A stretch of DNA of 7,451 bases from Gammaproteobacteria bacterium (GTDB lineage: Bacteria; Pseudomonadota; Gammaproteobacteria; SZUA-152): positions 1 to 7,451 of the forward strand of contig JAUVNZ010000070.1 of NCBI GenBank assembly GCA_030599435.1, given 5' to 3'. This document shows, one piece after another, positions 1 to 6,672 of this stretch. The notes under the pieces are model-generated. The model was not told the DNA's origin. It saw nothing but the letters and a program-made list of their open reading frames with translations, and did not search any database. Made by a program: the position numbers and the translations under genes. Each line of letters begins with the position of its first letter. Position 1 is the stretch's first letter.

Positions 1-162
1 ACTGGCCTCGGAAAGTGTATTGCGCCCCGATTCTGACCAGTCTGCATCGAAGCTGTATTGTGTACTTAACCAGGCCAATGCGCCTGTGATCGATAACAGT
101 AACACTATAAAAAGTGCATTTTGTATACGAACCTGATTATGTGTTTTATGTGTGACCAGCAT
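1..162 (-). CDS. GldG-like ABC-type transport auxiliary protein, N-terminal fragment (runs off left edge)
   Basis: This reading frame opens at an ATG at 162 on the minus strand and stays open to base 1, giving 54 codons. A stop codon two codons upstream makes this ATG the first possible methionine. The peptide has a short basic N-terminus (MLVTHKTHNQVRIQ), one hydrophobic segment at about residues 15-32, then an extracytoplasmic stretch ending in GRNTLSEAS. The R-N-T-L-S motif just after a single N-terminal anchor is characteristic of the GldG/ABC-type uncharacterised transport family, whose large periplasmic part lies in the missing portion. It begins 27 bases after the permease stop, as expected for the third gene of an ATPase-permease-GldG operon. 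No good Shine-Dalgarno is visible; the leader is A-rich, so translation may depend on the upstream gene. Full length cannot be judged from this window. Confidence 0.8.
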   Translation of the reverse strand, partial: MLVTHKTHNQVRIQNALFIVLLLSITGALAWLSTQYSFDADWSESGRNTLSEAS

Positions 163-189
163 TTTTTAGTTTTTAATTATTAGTTTGCT

Positions 190-939
190 TTAATGTTGAA
201 GTCGGTCAGCATCAAGACGATGCACACTTAAAATAAGACAAAGCCCCGTCAACAACAGATAATAAATAATATCTGTGCTACTAAAATTACCCTGCAATAA
301 CGCCTGGTAATGACTCAGCATGGACAAATAAGTAAATAGTTCGCCACTGCTTCCAGTAGTTCCTGCCAGATTTAATATCCACAACAACAATAAAATGCCA
401 AAACTACCAATGGCGGCCACAGTAGGCTGGCTGGTTAGGGTAGAAATAAATAAACCAACACTGCAAAAAGTGGCCAGAAGTAATATTAGCCCCAACAATC
501 CTGAAAACCAGATGCCAACATCCAGTGCGCCACCAGCAAGCAAGCTTAATGGCATGAGCGCAATTAATATCAACATGATCAATACAAAACTAAAAACACC
601 AACAAACTTCCCGAGAATAATTTCGGTCATGGAAACTGGTGCACTAATTAACAGGCTCAGGGTTTGGCTACGACGTTCTTCACTCACCAGACGCATGGTT
701 AGCAGAGGTACTACTAGCAAAAGCACCGTCGCCGCTGTGCTATATAAAGGTGCGACAATAATGTCGGTGACGCCAGGACCAGTGGGAGCTGCAGCGAGGC
801 GAGGTTGCAACTGCAAGAATAAATCGACATACAACAGGAAAAAATAGGCGCATAAACCTTGTATTACGGCAAGAATCACCCAGGCCAGCGGCGAGAGAAA
901 AATCGAACGTAATTCACGCCCTGCAATTGTCCAGATCAT
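190..939 (-). CDS. ABC-2 type permease, GldF-like
   Basis: This 249-residue integral membrane protein has about six hydrophobic segments, at roughly residues 17-37, 62-82, 106-134, 143-167, 172-192 and 224-239. Between helices 2 and 3 lies the cytoplasmic stretch MRLVSEERRSQTLSLLISAP, followed by EIILGKF (82-112). This is the conserved coupling region of ABC-2 permeases of the GldF/NosY type, where EE(K/R)R-x-x-T-L-x-L-L contacts the ATPase. The usual Gly before Thr is replaced by Gln here. Length is normal for the family. A GGAA lies 11 bases before the ATG, a weak ribosome site. The gene follows the ATPase by 55 bases and precedes the GldG-like gene by 27 bases, so one transcript is likely. 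The transported substrate is unknown; in Bacteroidetes the homologues are needed for gliding, which should not be assumed here. Confidence 0.9.
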   Translation of the reverse strand: MIWTIAGRELRSIFLSPLAWVILAVIQGLCAYFFLLYVDLFLQLQPRLAAAPTGPGVTDIIVAPLYSTAATVLLLVVPLLTMRLVSEERRSQTLSLLISAPVSMTEIILGKFVGVFSFVLIMLILIALMPLSLLAGGALDVGIWFSGLLGLILLLATFCSVGLFISTLTSQPTVAAIGSFGILLLLWILNLAGTTGSSGELFTYLSMLSHYQALLQGNFSSTDIIYYLLLTGLCLILSVHRLDADRLQH

Positions 940-994
940 TGGTTTAAATTTTCCAAAATAATATTCTCAAACCGAGTTATTAATAAAAAAGTTC

Positions 995-1957
995 TCATGC
1001 TGCTTCTGTTTCCGATTCATCGTTACTTTCTGTTTCGGAAGTGGTGATGTCGACAAAAATTTCTTCCAACGAGCGTTTTACTGGAGTGAGTTCGAGAAGC
1101 TCCCACCCCTGTGCTACGGCCGTTTGTGCAATTTCTGCTGCGGGACTGGTTTCGGGATCATGTTGAATACGTAAGCAACCATTCTCGAGTTTATCGATAG
1201 CATTAACGCCATTGATAGACAGCAAGGAGTCATAGTTGTCCGGTTTCCCAAAACGCACCATAAGACTGGAGGTTTGCATGTGCTGCGCCAGTCCTTCAAT
1301 GCTGTCATTCAATACCAGTTTACCCTGGTGAATGATTTGTACCTGATCACAGGTCGTCTGTACCTCTGGCAATATATGGGTCGATAAGATTACGCTGTGT
1401 TCACCACCTAATTCACGAATCAGGTTTCGTATTTGACGAATCTGAATTGGGTCCAGGCCAACTGTGGGTTCATCCAGTACAACAACGGCGGGAGAATGGA
1501 TAATAGCCTGTGCGATACCAACACGTTGTTGATAACCCTTGGATAGATTGGAGATGAGTCGGCCGCCAACATCACCTAATCCGCACCGATCTTTAACCGA
1601 ATTAATTGCCCTGGATTGTTTGTTGCGAGCGACGCGATTAAGGCGTGCACAAAAACGCACATATTCGTCGACGGTCAGTTCACGATACAGCGGGGGTAAC
1701 TCAGGTAAATAGCCAATTTCGGCCTTGGCTGCCTTGGGCTGATCAAGTATATCAAGCCCATTGATGGTAATGCGGCCATGATGAGGAGCCAGGTTACCGG
1801 TAATCATCCGCATGGTGGTGGATTTACCGGCACCGTTAGGACCAAGAAAGCCCAGCACTTCACCACGGCGAACTTCAAAGCTGAGATCATCCACGGCTCG
1901 GTGGGAACCATAAAGGCGCGTCAATTGTTCGACTTTTATGAGAGTTTGGTCAGACAT
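995..1957 (-). CDS. ABC transporter ATP-binding protein, GldA/CcmA-like
   Basis: This 320-residue cytoplasmic ATPase should power the adjacent permease. All nucleotide-binding motifs are visible: Walker A GPNGAGKST (39-47), signature LSKGYQQR (138-145), Walker B VVVLDEP with catalytic Glu163, D-loop GLDP (167-170) and switch His194 in LSTH. The Q-loop position reads IGYLPELPPLY, with Glu where many ABC proteins have Gln. This LPE form is usual in the GldA/DrrA-type exporter branch and is not a defect. After about residue 220 comes a C-terminal domain with the SLEEIF motif typical of ABC-2 exporters, then an acidic tail (TSETESNDESETEAA). The ATG at 1957 is preceded by AGG with 5-base spacing, a good ribosome site. 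It is the first gene of the leftward operon and is divergent from the globin-coupled cyclase. Substrate is unknown. Confidence 0.95.
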   Translation of the reverse strand: MSDQTLIKVEQLTRLYGSHRAVDDLSFEVRRGEVLGFLGPNGAGKSTTMRMITGNLAPHHGRITINGLDILDQPKAAKAEIGYLPELPPLYRELTVDEYVRFCARLNRVARNKQSRAINSVKDRCGLGDVGGRLISNLSKGYQQRVGIAQAIIHSPAVVVLDEPTVGLDPIQIRQIRNLIRELGGEHSVILSTHILPEVQTTCDQVQIIHQGKLVLNDSIEGLAQHMQTSSLMVRFGKPDNYDSLLSINGVNAIDKLENGCLRIQHDPETSPAAEIAQTAVAQGWELLELTPVKRSLEEIFVDITTSETESNDESETEAA

Positions 1958-2002
1958 TGTCGCCTATTATGTATGCTTGTCATCAGCTTGCCTATAACCT
2001 GA

Positions 2003-2025
2003 GAGAATACATATGATATATTCTC
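2003..2025. repeat. Inverted repeat in divergent spacer, possible operator
   Basis: Two perfect 7-base arms, GAGAATA (2003-2009) and TATTCTC (2019-2025), flank a 9-base AT-rich centre. The centre-to-centre arm distance of 16 bases puts the two arms on roughly the same face of the helix, as for a dimeric repressor. The repeat covers the candidate -10 box of the ABC operon, so a bound protein could block that promoter. No known regulator consensus is recognised. Confidence 0.4.
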
Positions 2026-2040
2026 AAGCGTAAAGTTCAA
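2013..2040 (-). promoter_or_regulatory. Candidate sigma-70 promoter for the leftward ABC operon
   Basis: On the minus strand, TTGAAC (2040-2035) is followed after 16 bases by TATCAT (2018-2013). These match four of six and five of six bases of the sigma-70 consensus. Transcription would start near 2006, leaving a leader of about 50 bases before the ATPase ATG at 1957. The call rests on the sequence match alone, in a spacer where a leftward promoter is required. Confidence 0.45.
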
Positions 2041-2079
2041 ACAGGTTGTTGATGTTCAATAAACCACAGAATTAAACCA

Positions 2080-2085
2080 TATAAT
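2080..2085 (+). promoter_or_regulatory. Perfect TATAAT -10 box upstream of the globin-coupled cyclase
   Basis: The hexamer TATAAT matches the sigma-70 -10 consensus exactly. No strong -35 box is seen; the best is TTCAAT at 2055-2060 with a long 19-base spacing. Initiation would fall around 2091-2093, very close to the GTG at 2098, which matters for the choice of start codon in the following gene. Confidence 0.4.
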
Positions 2086-2097
2086 AAAAAACACAGG

Positions 2098-3162
2098 GTG
2101 GTTAATAAAACGGTGGAATACCCTTACTGTGTAAAATTTGGCTTTGGTGGAGCCGGTATCGCATCACGCCTGAAGTGGCTGGAACTTGATTTCAGTGATC
2201 ATGTGACGGCATGGCAATTACAGGAAATAGTGATTGTGCCAAATTCACAATCAATCATCGATGGTTTTTACGCCTATCTGGAGAGTATCGATGAAGCTAG
2301 ACCATTTTTAGCTGATAAGGTTACTGTCGATCGGTTGAAACTCACTCAGAAAAAATATCTGGAAAATTTAGGTATAAATTTTGATAAACCCGAGTATTTT
2401 GAATCCAGACTGCGTGTCGGCCAGGCCCATGCCTGGATTGGCTTGAGTTTGAGCCTATACCAGTGCGCCTATCGGTTATTGACCCAACTTATCACTGACA
2501 ATATTCCAGCAGACTGTAATAAAACTCAGTTCGAAGAATTCCGTACGTTTATCCATAAAATAACTTCTCTGGATATGTCATTAGCCATAGAAACCTATCA
2601 TATCGCACAGGTGCAAACATTAGAGGATTCATTAGACAGAGCTCAGGTTCAGGAAAACCAGTTACGTCTTGAAGCCAGTACCGATGCCTTAACGGGCCTT
2701 TACAACCATGAATATATTTTGATGACCCTGCGAAAAACGCTGGAAGAAGATGCGCTGGCTGGGCAACCGACTTCGGTGGTGATGGCGGATCTGGATCACT
2801 TCAAGGAAATTAATGACACTTATGGCCACCCGGTAGGTGATAAGGTATTGGTGGAAGTATCGCGCCGTTTGGGAACCGCCTTACGAGATCTTGATAGCCT
2901 GGGACGTTATGGCGGCGAAGAATTTATGATCGTGCTGAAAAACACTCCACTGTCTACCGCAATGTCAGTGGCTGAACGTATACGTGAACATATTACTACC
3001 GGTCCGATAAGTTTGCATGACACCAAAGTAGACACGACGATCAGCCTTGGAGTGGCTGTAGTGCATCCTGGCGATGAGGCAGATGATATTGTAAAGCGTG
3101 CCGATAAAGCACTGTATGAGGCCAAAGCAGCAGGACGCAACTGTGTTAAATCTGCAGATTAG
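2098..3162 (+). CDS. Globin-coupled diguanylate cyclase (protoglobin sensor + GGDEF)
   Basis: This protein probably makes c-di-GMP from two GTP under control of a haem-globin sensor. Residues about 10-165 match the globin-coupled sensor fold. The best support is the F-helix pattern RVGQAHAWIGLSLSLYQCAY, in which His111 is the likely proximal haem ligand. A helical linker (about 170-195) leads into DALTGLYN, the start of the GGDEF domain. Visible there are the metal-binding DLDHFKEIND (231-240), GGEEF active site (272-276) and RDLD inhibitory I-site (263-266), exactly five residues ahead of GGEEF. Catalysis and product inhibition therefore both look intact. Domain order resembles E. coli DosC. 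The reading frame opens at GTG 2098, but GTG 2113 (residue 6) is an alternative because AGGGTGG at 2095-2101 would serve as its ribosome site. The hyuA-like gene starts 2 bases after the stop. No membrane segment is present. The bound gas is inferred, not shown. Confidence 0.9.
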   Translation: MVNKTVEYPYCVKFGFGGAGIASRLKWLELDFSDHVTAWQLQEIVIVPNSQSIIDGFYAYLESIDEARPFLADKVTVDRLKLTQKKYLENLGINFDKPEYFESRLRVGQAHAWIGLSLSLYQCAYRLLTQLITDNIPADCNKTQFEEFRTFIHKITSLDMSLAIETYHIAQVQTLEDSLDRAQVQENQLRLEASTDALTGLYNHEYILMTLRKTLEEDALAGQPTSVVMADLDHFKEINDTYGHPVGDKVLVEVSRRLGTALRDLDSLGRYGGEEFMIVLKNTPLSTAMSVAERIREHITTGPISLHDTKVDTTISLGVAVVHPGDEADDIVKRADKALYEAKAAGRNCVKSAD

Positions 3163-3164
3163 TT

Positions 3165-5213
3165 ATGCTTTTGCTCGGGGTTGATACTGGTGGTACCTTC
3201 ACTGATTTTGTTTTACTGGCCGAGTCCGATGGACAGGCATCTGCGCTTACAATCCACAAAGTTCTTTCTACGCCTCATGCGCCAGAGCAGGCAATTCTTC
3301 AAGGTATTGAAGAGTTAGGCCTAGGTGAGTCGGGAAAAGGTAATCACGAAGAACTTATTGTGGTGCACGGCTCTACTGTGGCAACCAATGCAGTCCTGGA
3401 AAATAAAGGAGTGCGCACTGTCTTTATTACCAATTACGGTTTGCGTGATTTATTAACCATTGGTCGCCAGGCTCGGCGAGAGCTCTACAATCTTAATCCT
3501 CAAACAATTAATCCCCCTGTGCCTCGCGAACTATGTTTAGAAACGGGCGGGCGTTTAACCTCCGCAGGCGAAGAGCTTGAAGCACTGTCTGAAAAAGAGC
3601 TTTCGCTGCTTAAGGCCATGTTGGAAAAGCTGGCGCCACAAGCAGTGGCCATCAATCTATTGTTCTCATGGCTTGACGATCAATATGAAAAACGAATTGC
3701 CGAAATTGTACCCAAAGGCATGTTTATTTCACGTTCATCTGTAGTTTTACCTGAATATCGTGAGTACGAGCGTGGAATTACTACTTGGTTAAACGCCTCA
3801 GTTGGCCCGATAGTAGAAGGCTATTTGCAACGTCTGTGCAAAGCTCTCCCACAGACAAAAGTATCAGTTATGCAAAGTGCTGGCGGTACCATTGAAGCCG
3901 AACAGGCAGCAGACCAGGCAGTGCAGCTACTATTGTCTGGCCCTGCTGGTGGAATGGCGGGAGTGATGCACATAGGCCAACTTGCGAATGAGCATCGATT
4001 ACTCAGTTTTGATATGGGCGGCACCTCCACAGATGTATCGCTTATTGATGGTGGTGTGGAAAGTAAAACGACTGGAAATAAAAACATTGAGCTGCAACTC
4101 ACCACAGAAGGCCATATTGGCCCTTACCCAGTGGGTGTCCCTATGGTGGATATGCATACCATTGGAGCCGGGGGCGGTTCTATTGCACGAGTGGATGGCG
4201 GTGGTTTATTGCAGGTGGGCCCGGAGTCTGCTGGTGCTGATCCGGGTCCGGCCTGTTATGGCAAAAGTGGTACAAAACCTACGGTGAGCGACGCCAATCT
4301 GGTGTTGGGTCGTTTGCGCAGCGAGGCTTTTCTCGGTGGCAGACTATCACTGGATGAAACGGCCGCCCGTAAAGCGGTGACATCTGTGGCTGAGCCAATG
4401 GGGTTGTCAGTAGAAGCAGCGGCACAGGGTATTATCGATGTGGCCAATGAAAATATGGCGCGTGCGCTGCGAGTAATGTCGGTGCAGCGTGGGTTAGATC
4501 CAGCTGAACTGACTCTGGCCTGTTTTGGTGGCGCAGGGGGGTTGCATGTGTGTGCCCTGGCAGAATCACTGGGCATGAAAAAAGCCTTAGTACCGGTGCA
4601 TGCAGGCGTACTGTCAGCATTGGGTATGCTGGTTGCACCCCGTGCCAGGCATCTTTCCAGAACCATTAATTGCTTGTTGTCCAGCGCCGACGAAGCTGGT
4701 TTAGAGGATGAAGTTAACAAGCTGGCTAAAAAAGGCCGTCAGACCTTAACCAGGGAAGGCTTTGTAGAACAAGAGATTGAAATAAAGCCCAGTATGGATG
4801 TGCGTTACCACGGTCAATCCTATGTTATAAACCTGCCCTGGAAAAACGTCAGGCAAATTGCAGAAGCATTCCATGTCATGCACGAAACTTTGTACGGGCA
4901 CCGCCTGGACCTGGCGATTGAACTGGTGAACTTACGTGTAAAGGTACAAGGGCCGCGCCCTGTTATTTCTTTACACCAGGAGAAACAAGTAAACAACAAA
5001 TTAGCCAACACAGAACCATTGGTAAGAAAAGCGAAACTTGCGGGTATAAATGAACCAGTTTCTATCTATGTTCGGGACTCCCTGCCAACTGACGAAAAAA
5101 TATTAGGTCCTGCTCTTATTACAGAAAGCATATCAACGACTTATGTTGCGCCAGACTGGTCGTGTGTCATGGATGTAAACGGAAGCTTAATACTGACCCA
5201 CATTGTTTCATAA
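3165..5213 (+). CDS. Hydantoinase/oxoprolinase family protein, HyuA-type (A subunit)
   Basis: This 682-residue protein of the N-methylhydantoinase A / 5-oxoprolinase / acetone carboxylase beta family has normal length for a stand-alone HyuA. Family members cleave or activate cyclic amides or ketones using ATP. The N-terminal domain carries the nucleotide-binding GVDTGGTFTD (5-14), HGSTVATNAVLENKG (68-82) and LPEYREYERG (195-204). The central domain has LSGPAGGMAG (257-266), FDMGGTSTDVSLI (282-294), HTIGAGGGSIA (331-341), ESAGADPGPACYG (354-366) and FGGAGGLH (454-461). A C-terminal domain follows from about 500. No motif appears damaged. The ATG lies 2 bases after the cyclase stop, implying translational coupling. 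The usual partner HyuB is not in this window; the next gene downstream is another cyclase. The substrate cannot be deduced: hydantoins, 5-oxoproline and related compounds are all possible, and some single-subunit members remain uncharacterised. Confidence 0.9.
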   Translation: MLLLGVDTGGTFTDFVLLAESDGQASALTIHKVLSTPHAPEQAILQGIEELGLGESGKGNHEELIVVHGSTVATNAVLENKGVRTVFITNYGLRDLLTIGRQARRELYNLNPQTINPPVPRELCLETGGRLTSAGEELEALSEKELSLLKAMLEKLAPQAVAINLLFSWLDDQYEKRIAEIVPKGMFISRSSVVLPEYREYERGITTWLNASVGPIVEGYLQRLCKALPQTKVSVMQSAGGTIEAEQAADQAVQLLLSGPAGGMAGVMHIGQLANEHRLLSFDMGGTSTDVSLIDGGVESKTTGNKNIELQLTTEGHIGPYPVGVPMVDMHTIGAGGGSIARVDGGGLLQVGPESAGADPGPACYGKSGTKPTVSDANLVLGRLRSEAFLGGRLSLDETAARKAVTSVAEPMGLSVEAAAQGIIDVANENMARALRVMSVQRGLDPAELTLACFGGAGGLHVCALAESLGMKKALVPVHAGVLSALGMLVAPRARHLSRTINCLLSSADEAGLEDEVNKLAKKGRQTLTREGFVEQEIEIKPSMDVRYHGQSYVINLPWKNVRQIAEAFHVMHETLYGHRLDLAIELVNLRVKVQGPRPVISLHQEKQVNNKLANTEPLVRKAKLAGINEPVSIYVRDSLPTDEKILGPALITESISTTYVAPDWSCVMDVNGSLILTHIVS

Positions 5214-5217
5214 TCAA

Positions 5218-5286
5218 ATCACAATTCGGGTGCTTTAGGATAAATTAAGGCAAAAAAGGGTGGGCTAAATCCAGTTCGATTGTGAT
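5218..5286. repeat. Distant inverted repeat between hyuA-like gene and second cyclase
   Basis: ATCACAAT (5218-5225) is the exact reverse complement of ATTGTGAT (5279-5286). With one unpaired T the match extends to CG on the inner side (5227-5228 with 5277-5278). The arms enclose about 48 bases, so the RNA could fold into a long-looped stem, or the arms could be two half-sites for a regulator. No U-tract follows, so it is not an intrinsic terminator. No other clear terminator or promoter is seen in the spacer 5214-5302. Confidence 0.3.
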
Positions 5287-5302
5287 AGGATTATCTTCCA
5301 TT

Positions 5303-6331
5303 ATGATCGTACCTAATGATCCTTGCCTGCCCCTTTCAGTCGATCAACAACTTCTTGACGCCGTCGTCAATCTCACCAGACAACGTGATCTGGAAACCCT
5401 GGCTGAATCACTTGTAGAGTCCATCACTAAACTTACGAATGCACCAATAGTCAGCGTATACACCCTGGATGGGGGGCTCGGCCATATGTCCGCCAAGGTT
5501 ACGGCTAGCAGTAATCCTTACGAACCCAAAGGTACTCATCTCACTTCCATGGAATCGTATAGCACGTTGCGCGACTGTATAGAAAGCCAACAAATGATTT
5601 CGATTGATTTAAAAAATGGCCAGCGTAAGGTGTATCCCATTTTTGAACAGGGCAATGTATCAGGCTTGTTGCTTTGCGAGTATGTGCAATCTGATTTGAT
5701 TTCATCTGATGAAATGATTTTGGCCCTTGCCACCGTATATGGAAATCACCAGTCTTTGCTTAATCATCATCAGCGAGATGGTTTGACAGGATTGTATAAT
5801 CGCGCTGCATTACAAAGTTGGTTGGGTAAGGCATTGAGTTCAGACAGGCTTGCAGATCGCCGTGCTGTTGGTGAAAGTTCTATTGGCTGTTTTGCTTTGC
5901 TCGACATTGACTTTTTTAAACGCATCAACGACAGCCAGGGCCATCTTTATGGCGATGAGGTCCTGCTTACTTTTGCTGATTTAATGCGTGAATCTTTCCG
6001 CTTCAACGACCAGCTGTTTCGTTACGGCGGTGAAGAATTCGTTGCTGTTCTTTCAGAGACCGATCTTGACACAGCACTGGCTGTGCTCGAACGTTTTCGT
6101 ACCACTATATCTCAGCACAATTTTACTTTATTAAATCAGGTGACAGTAACCATTGGTGTATCTGAAATTTCTCCACGAATTCAGCCAGGAAAATTAATAG
6201 AATGTGCCGACAAGGCGCTCTATTATGGTAAAAATAATGGCCGTAACCAGGTTAACGCATTCGAATGGCTTGATCAGGGGGATTTACTGACTTCACTGGA
6301 AGACCATTCTCAGAGTTTCAAGCTTTTTTAA
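5303..6331 (+). CDS. GAF-like sensor diguanylate cyclase (GGDEF)
   Basis: This is a soluble c-di-GMP synthase of 342 residues from the ATG at 5303, or 349 from an upstream in-frame GTG at 5282. The ATG is preferred because AGGA lies 12 bases before it, while the GTG has no ribosome site. Counting from the ATG, residues about 12-150 resemble a GAF domain (DQQLLDAVVNLTRQRDLETL onward), a small-molecule sensor fold of unknown ligand here. The GGDEF domain begins at DGLTGLYNR (159-167) and shows LDIDFFKRIND (200-210), GGEEF (242-246) and an intact RFND I-site (233-236) at the standard five-residue spacing. The loop between the first helix and the first strand (about 174-193) seems longer than usual. 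No membrane segment or EAL domain is present. It follows the hyuA-like gene by 89 bases on the same strand; thiS starts 41 bases downstream. The signal sensed is unknown. Confidence 0.88.
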   Translation: MIVPNDPCLPLSVDQQLLDAVVNLTRQRDLETLAESLVESITKLTNAPIVSVYTLDGGLGHMSAKVTASSNPYEPKGTHLTSMESYSTLRDCIESQQMISIDLKNGQRKVYPIFEQGNVSGLLLCEYVQSDLISSDEMILALATVYGNHQSLLNHHQRDGLTGLYNRAALQSWLGKALSSDRLADRRAVGESSIGCFALLDIDFFKRINDSQGHLYGDEVLLTFADLMRESFRFNDQLFRYGGEEFVAVLSETDLDTALAVLERFRTTISQHNFTLLNQVTVTIGVSEISPRIQPGKLIECADKALYYGKNNGRNQVNAFEWLDQGDLLTSLEDHSQSFKLF

Positions 6332-6372
6332 CACTATTTGTCCATCCACTAGCCCAGCCAGTCTTTGTTCTA

Positions 6373-6573
6373 ATGAAAATCCAGCTTAACGGCGAAAACC
6401 GTGATATTCCTGAAAATAGTACAGCTCAGAGTTTGGTGGAATTACTTGAGCTCAATGGAAAGCGTCTGGCGATGGAGCTTAACCGCGAAATTGTTCCCCG
6501 CAGTCTTTACGCTGATACACCCCTGCACGAAGATGATCAGATTGAAATCGTGCATGCCATTGGCGGTGGCTAA
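6373..6573 (+). CDS. thiS: Sulfur carrier protein ThiS
   Basis: This 66-residue ubiquitin-fold sulfur carrier for the thiazole ring of thiamine starts MKIQLNGENRDIP and ends in HAIGGG. In the family the C-terminal glycine is adenylated by ThiF and converted to a thiocarboxylate, which ThiG then uses. The middle section (LAMELNREIVPRS) is the usual ThiS signature. Size and start are exactly as expected. No Shine-Dalgarno is evident before the ATG and no thiamine-pyrophosphate riboswitch is visible in the 41 bases after the preceding cyclase. Expression may therefore come from read-through of that gene or from a promoter within it. thiG follows on the same strand after 122 bases. Confidence 0.95.
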   Translation: MKIQLNGENRDIPENSTAQSLVELLELNGKRLAMELNREIVPRSLYADTPLHEDDQIEIVHAIGGG

Positions 6574-6619
6574 ATAGGCGCCTAATCTTCAATAGTTCGC
6601 CCCAAGTTCTGTCAGGGGT

Positions 6620-6625
6620 TATAAT
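6620..6625 (+). promoter_or_regulatory. Candidate -10 box of an internal promoter for thiG
   Basis: A perfect TATAAT lies in the thiS-thiG spacer. The upstream element is weak: TTCGCC at 6596-6601 with 18-base spacing matches three of six -35 positions. Transcription would begin near 6632 and place the hairpin at 6642-6672 at the very 5' end of a thiG leader. Supported by motif and position only. Confidence 0.4.
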
Positions 6626-6641
6626 CAACGCATTAAACACA

Positions 6642-6672
6642 CTAATAGTAGAGTTGTTCAAACTCTTATTAG
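6642..6672 (+). other. Hairpin in the thiG leader
   Basis: CTAATA and AGAGTT (6642-6655, with a 2-base GT bulge between them) pair with AACTCT and TATTAG (6661-6672). This gives 12 base pairs closed by a 5-base loop, GTTCA. The stem ends 12 bases before the thiG ribosome site (GGAA, 6685-6688). There is no following U-tract, so it is not a standard terminator. It could stabilise the RNA 5' end, define a processing point in the thiS-thiG transcript, or be a protein site in DNA. Function is unknown. Confidence 0.5.

Noticed and set aside
395..847. Open 150-codon frame on the plus strand
   Set aside because: It is antisense to the ABC-2 permease, whose membrane topology and family motifs are clear; the antisense peptide has no recognisable domain.
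1712..1745. Broken Q-loop in the ABC ATPase (Glu in place of Gln)
   Set aside because: The YLPE form is the normal state in the GldA/DrrA-type branch, so it is not evidence of inactivation.
2696..3150. Degenerate or inactive GGDEF domains in the two cyclases
   Set aside because: Both carry GGEEF, an accepted active variant, with the metal-binding Asp residues and RxxD I-site present.
4256..4720. Open 154-codon frame on the minus strand
   Set aside because: It lies wholly inside the hyuA-like gene opposite strongly conserved motifs, and its composition (Ser/Ala/Pro-rich) is that of a shadow frame.
6332..6372. Possible thiamine-pyrophosphate riboswitch before thiS
   Set aside because: The spacer is only 41 bases and lacks the conserved CUGAGA and ACCUGA-type elements.
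6642..6672. Rho-independent terminator between thiS and thiG
   Set aside because: The stem is AT-rich and is followed by AGCATCCAGG rather than a T-run, and thiG follows on the same strand.
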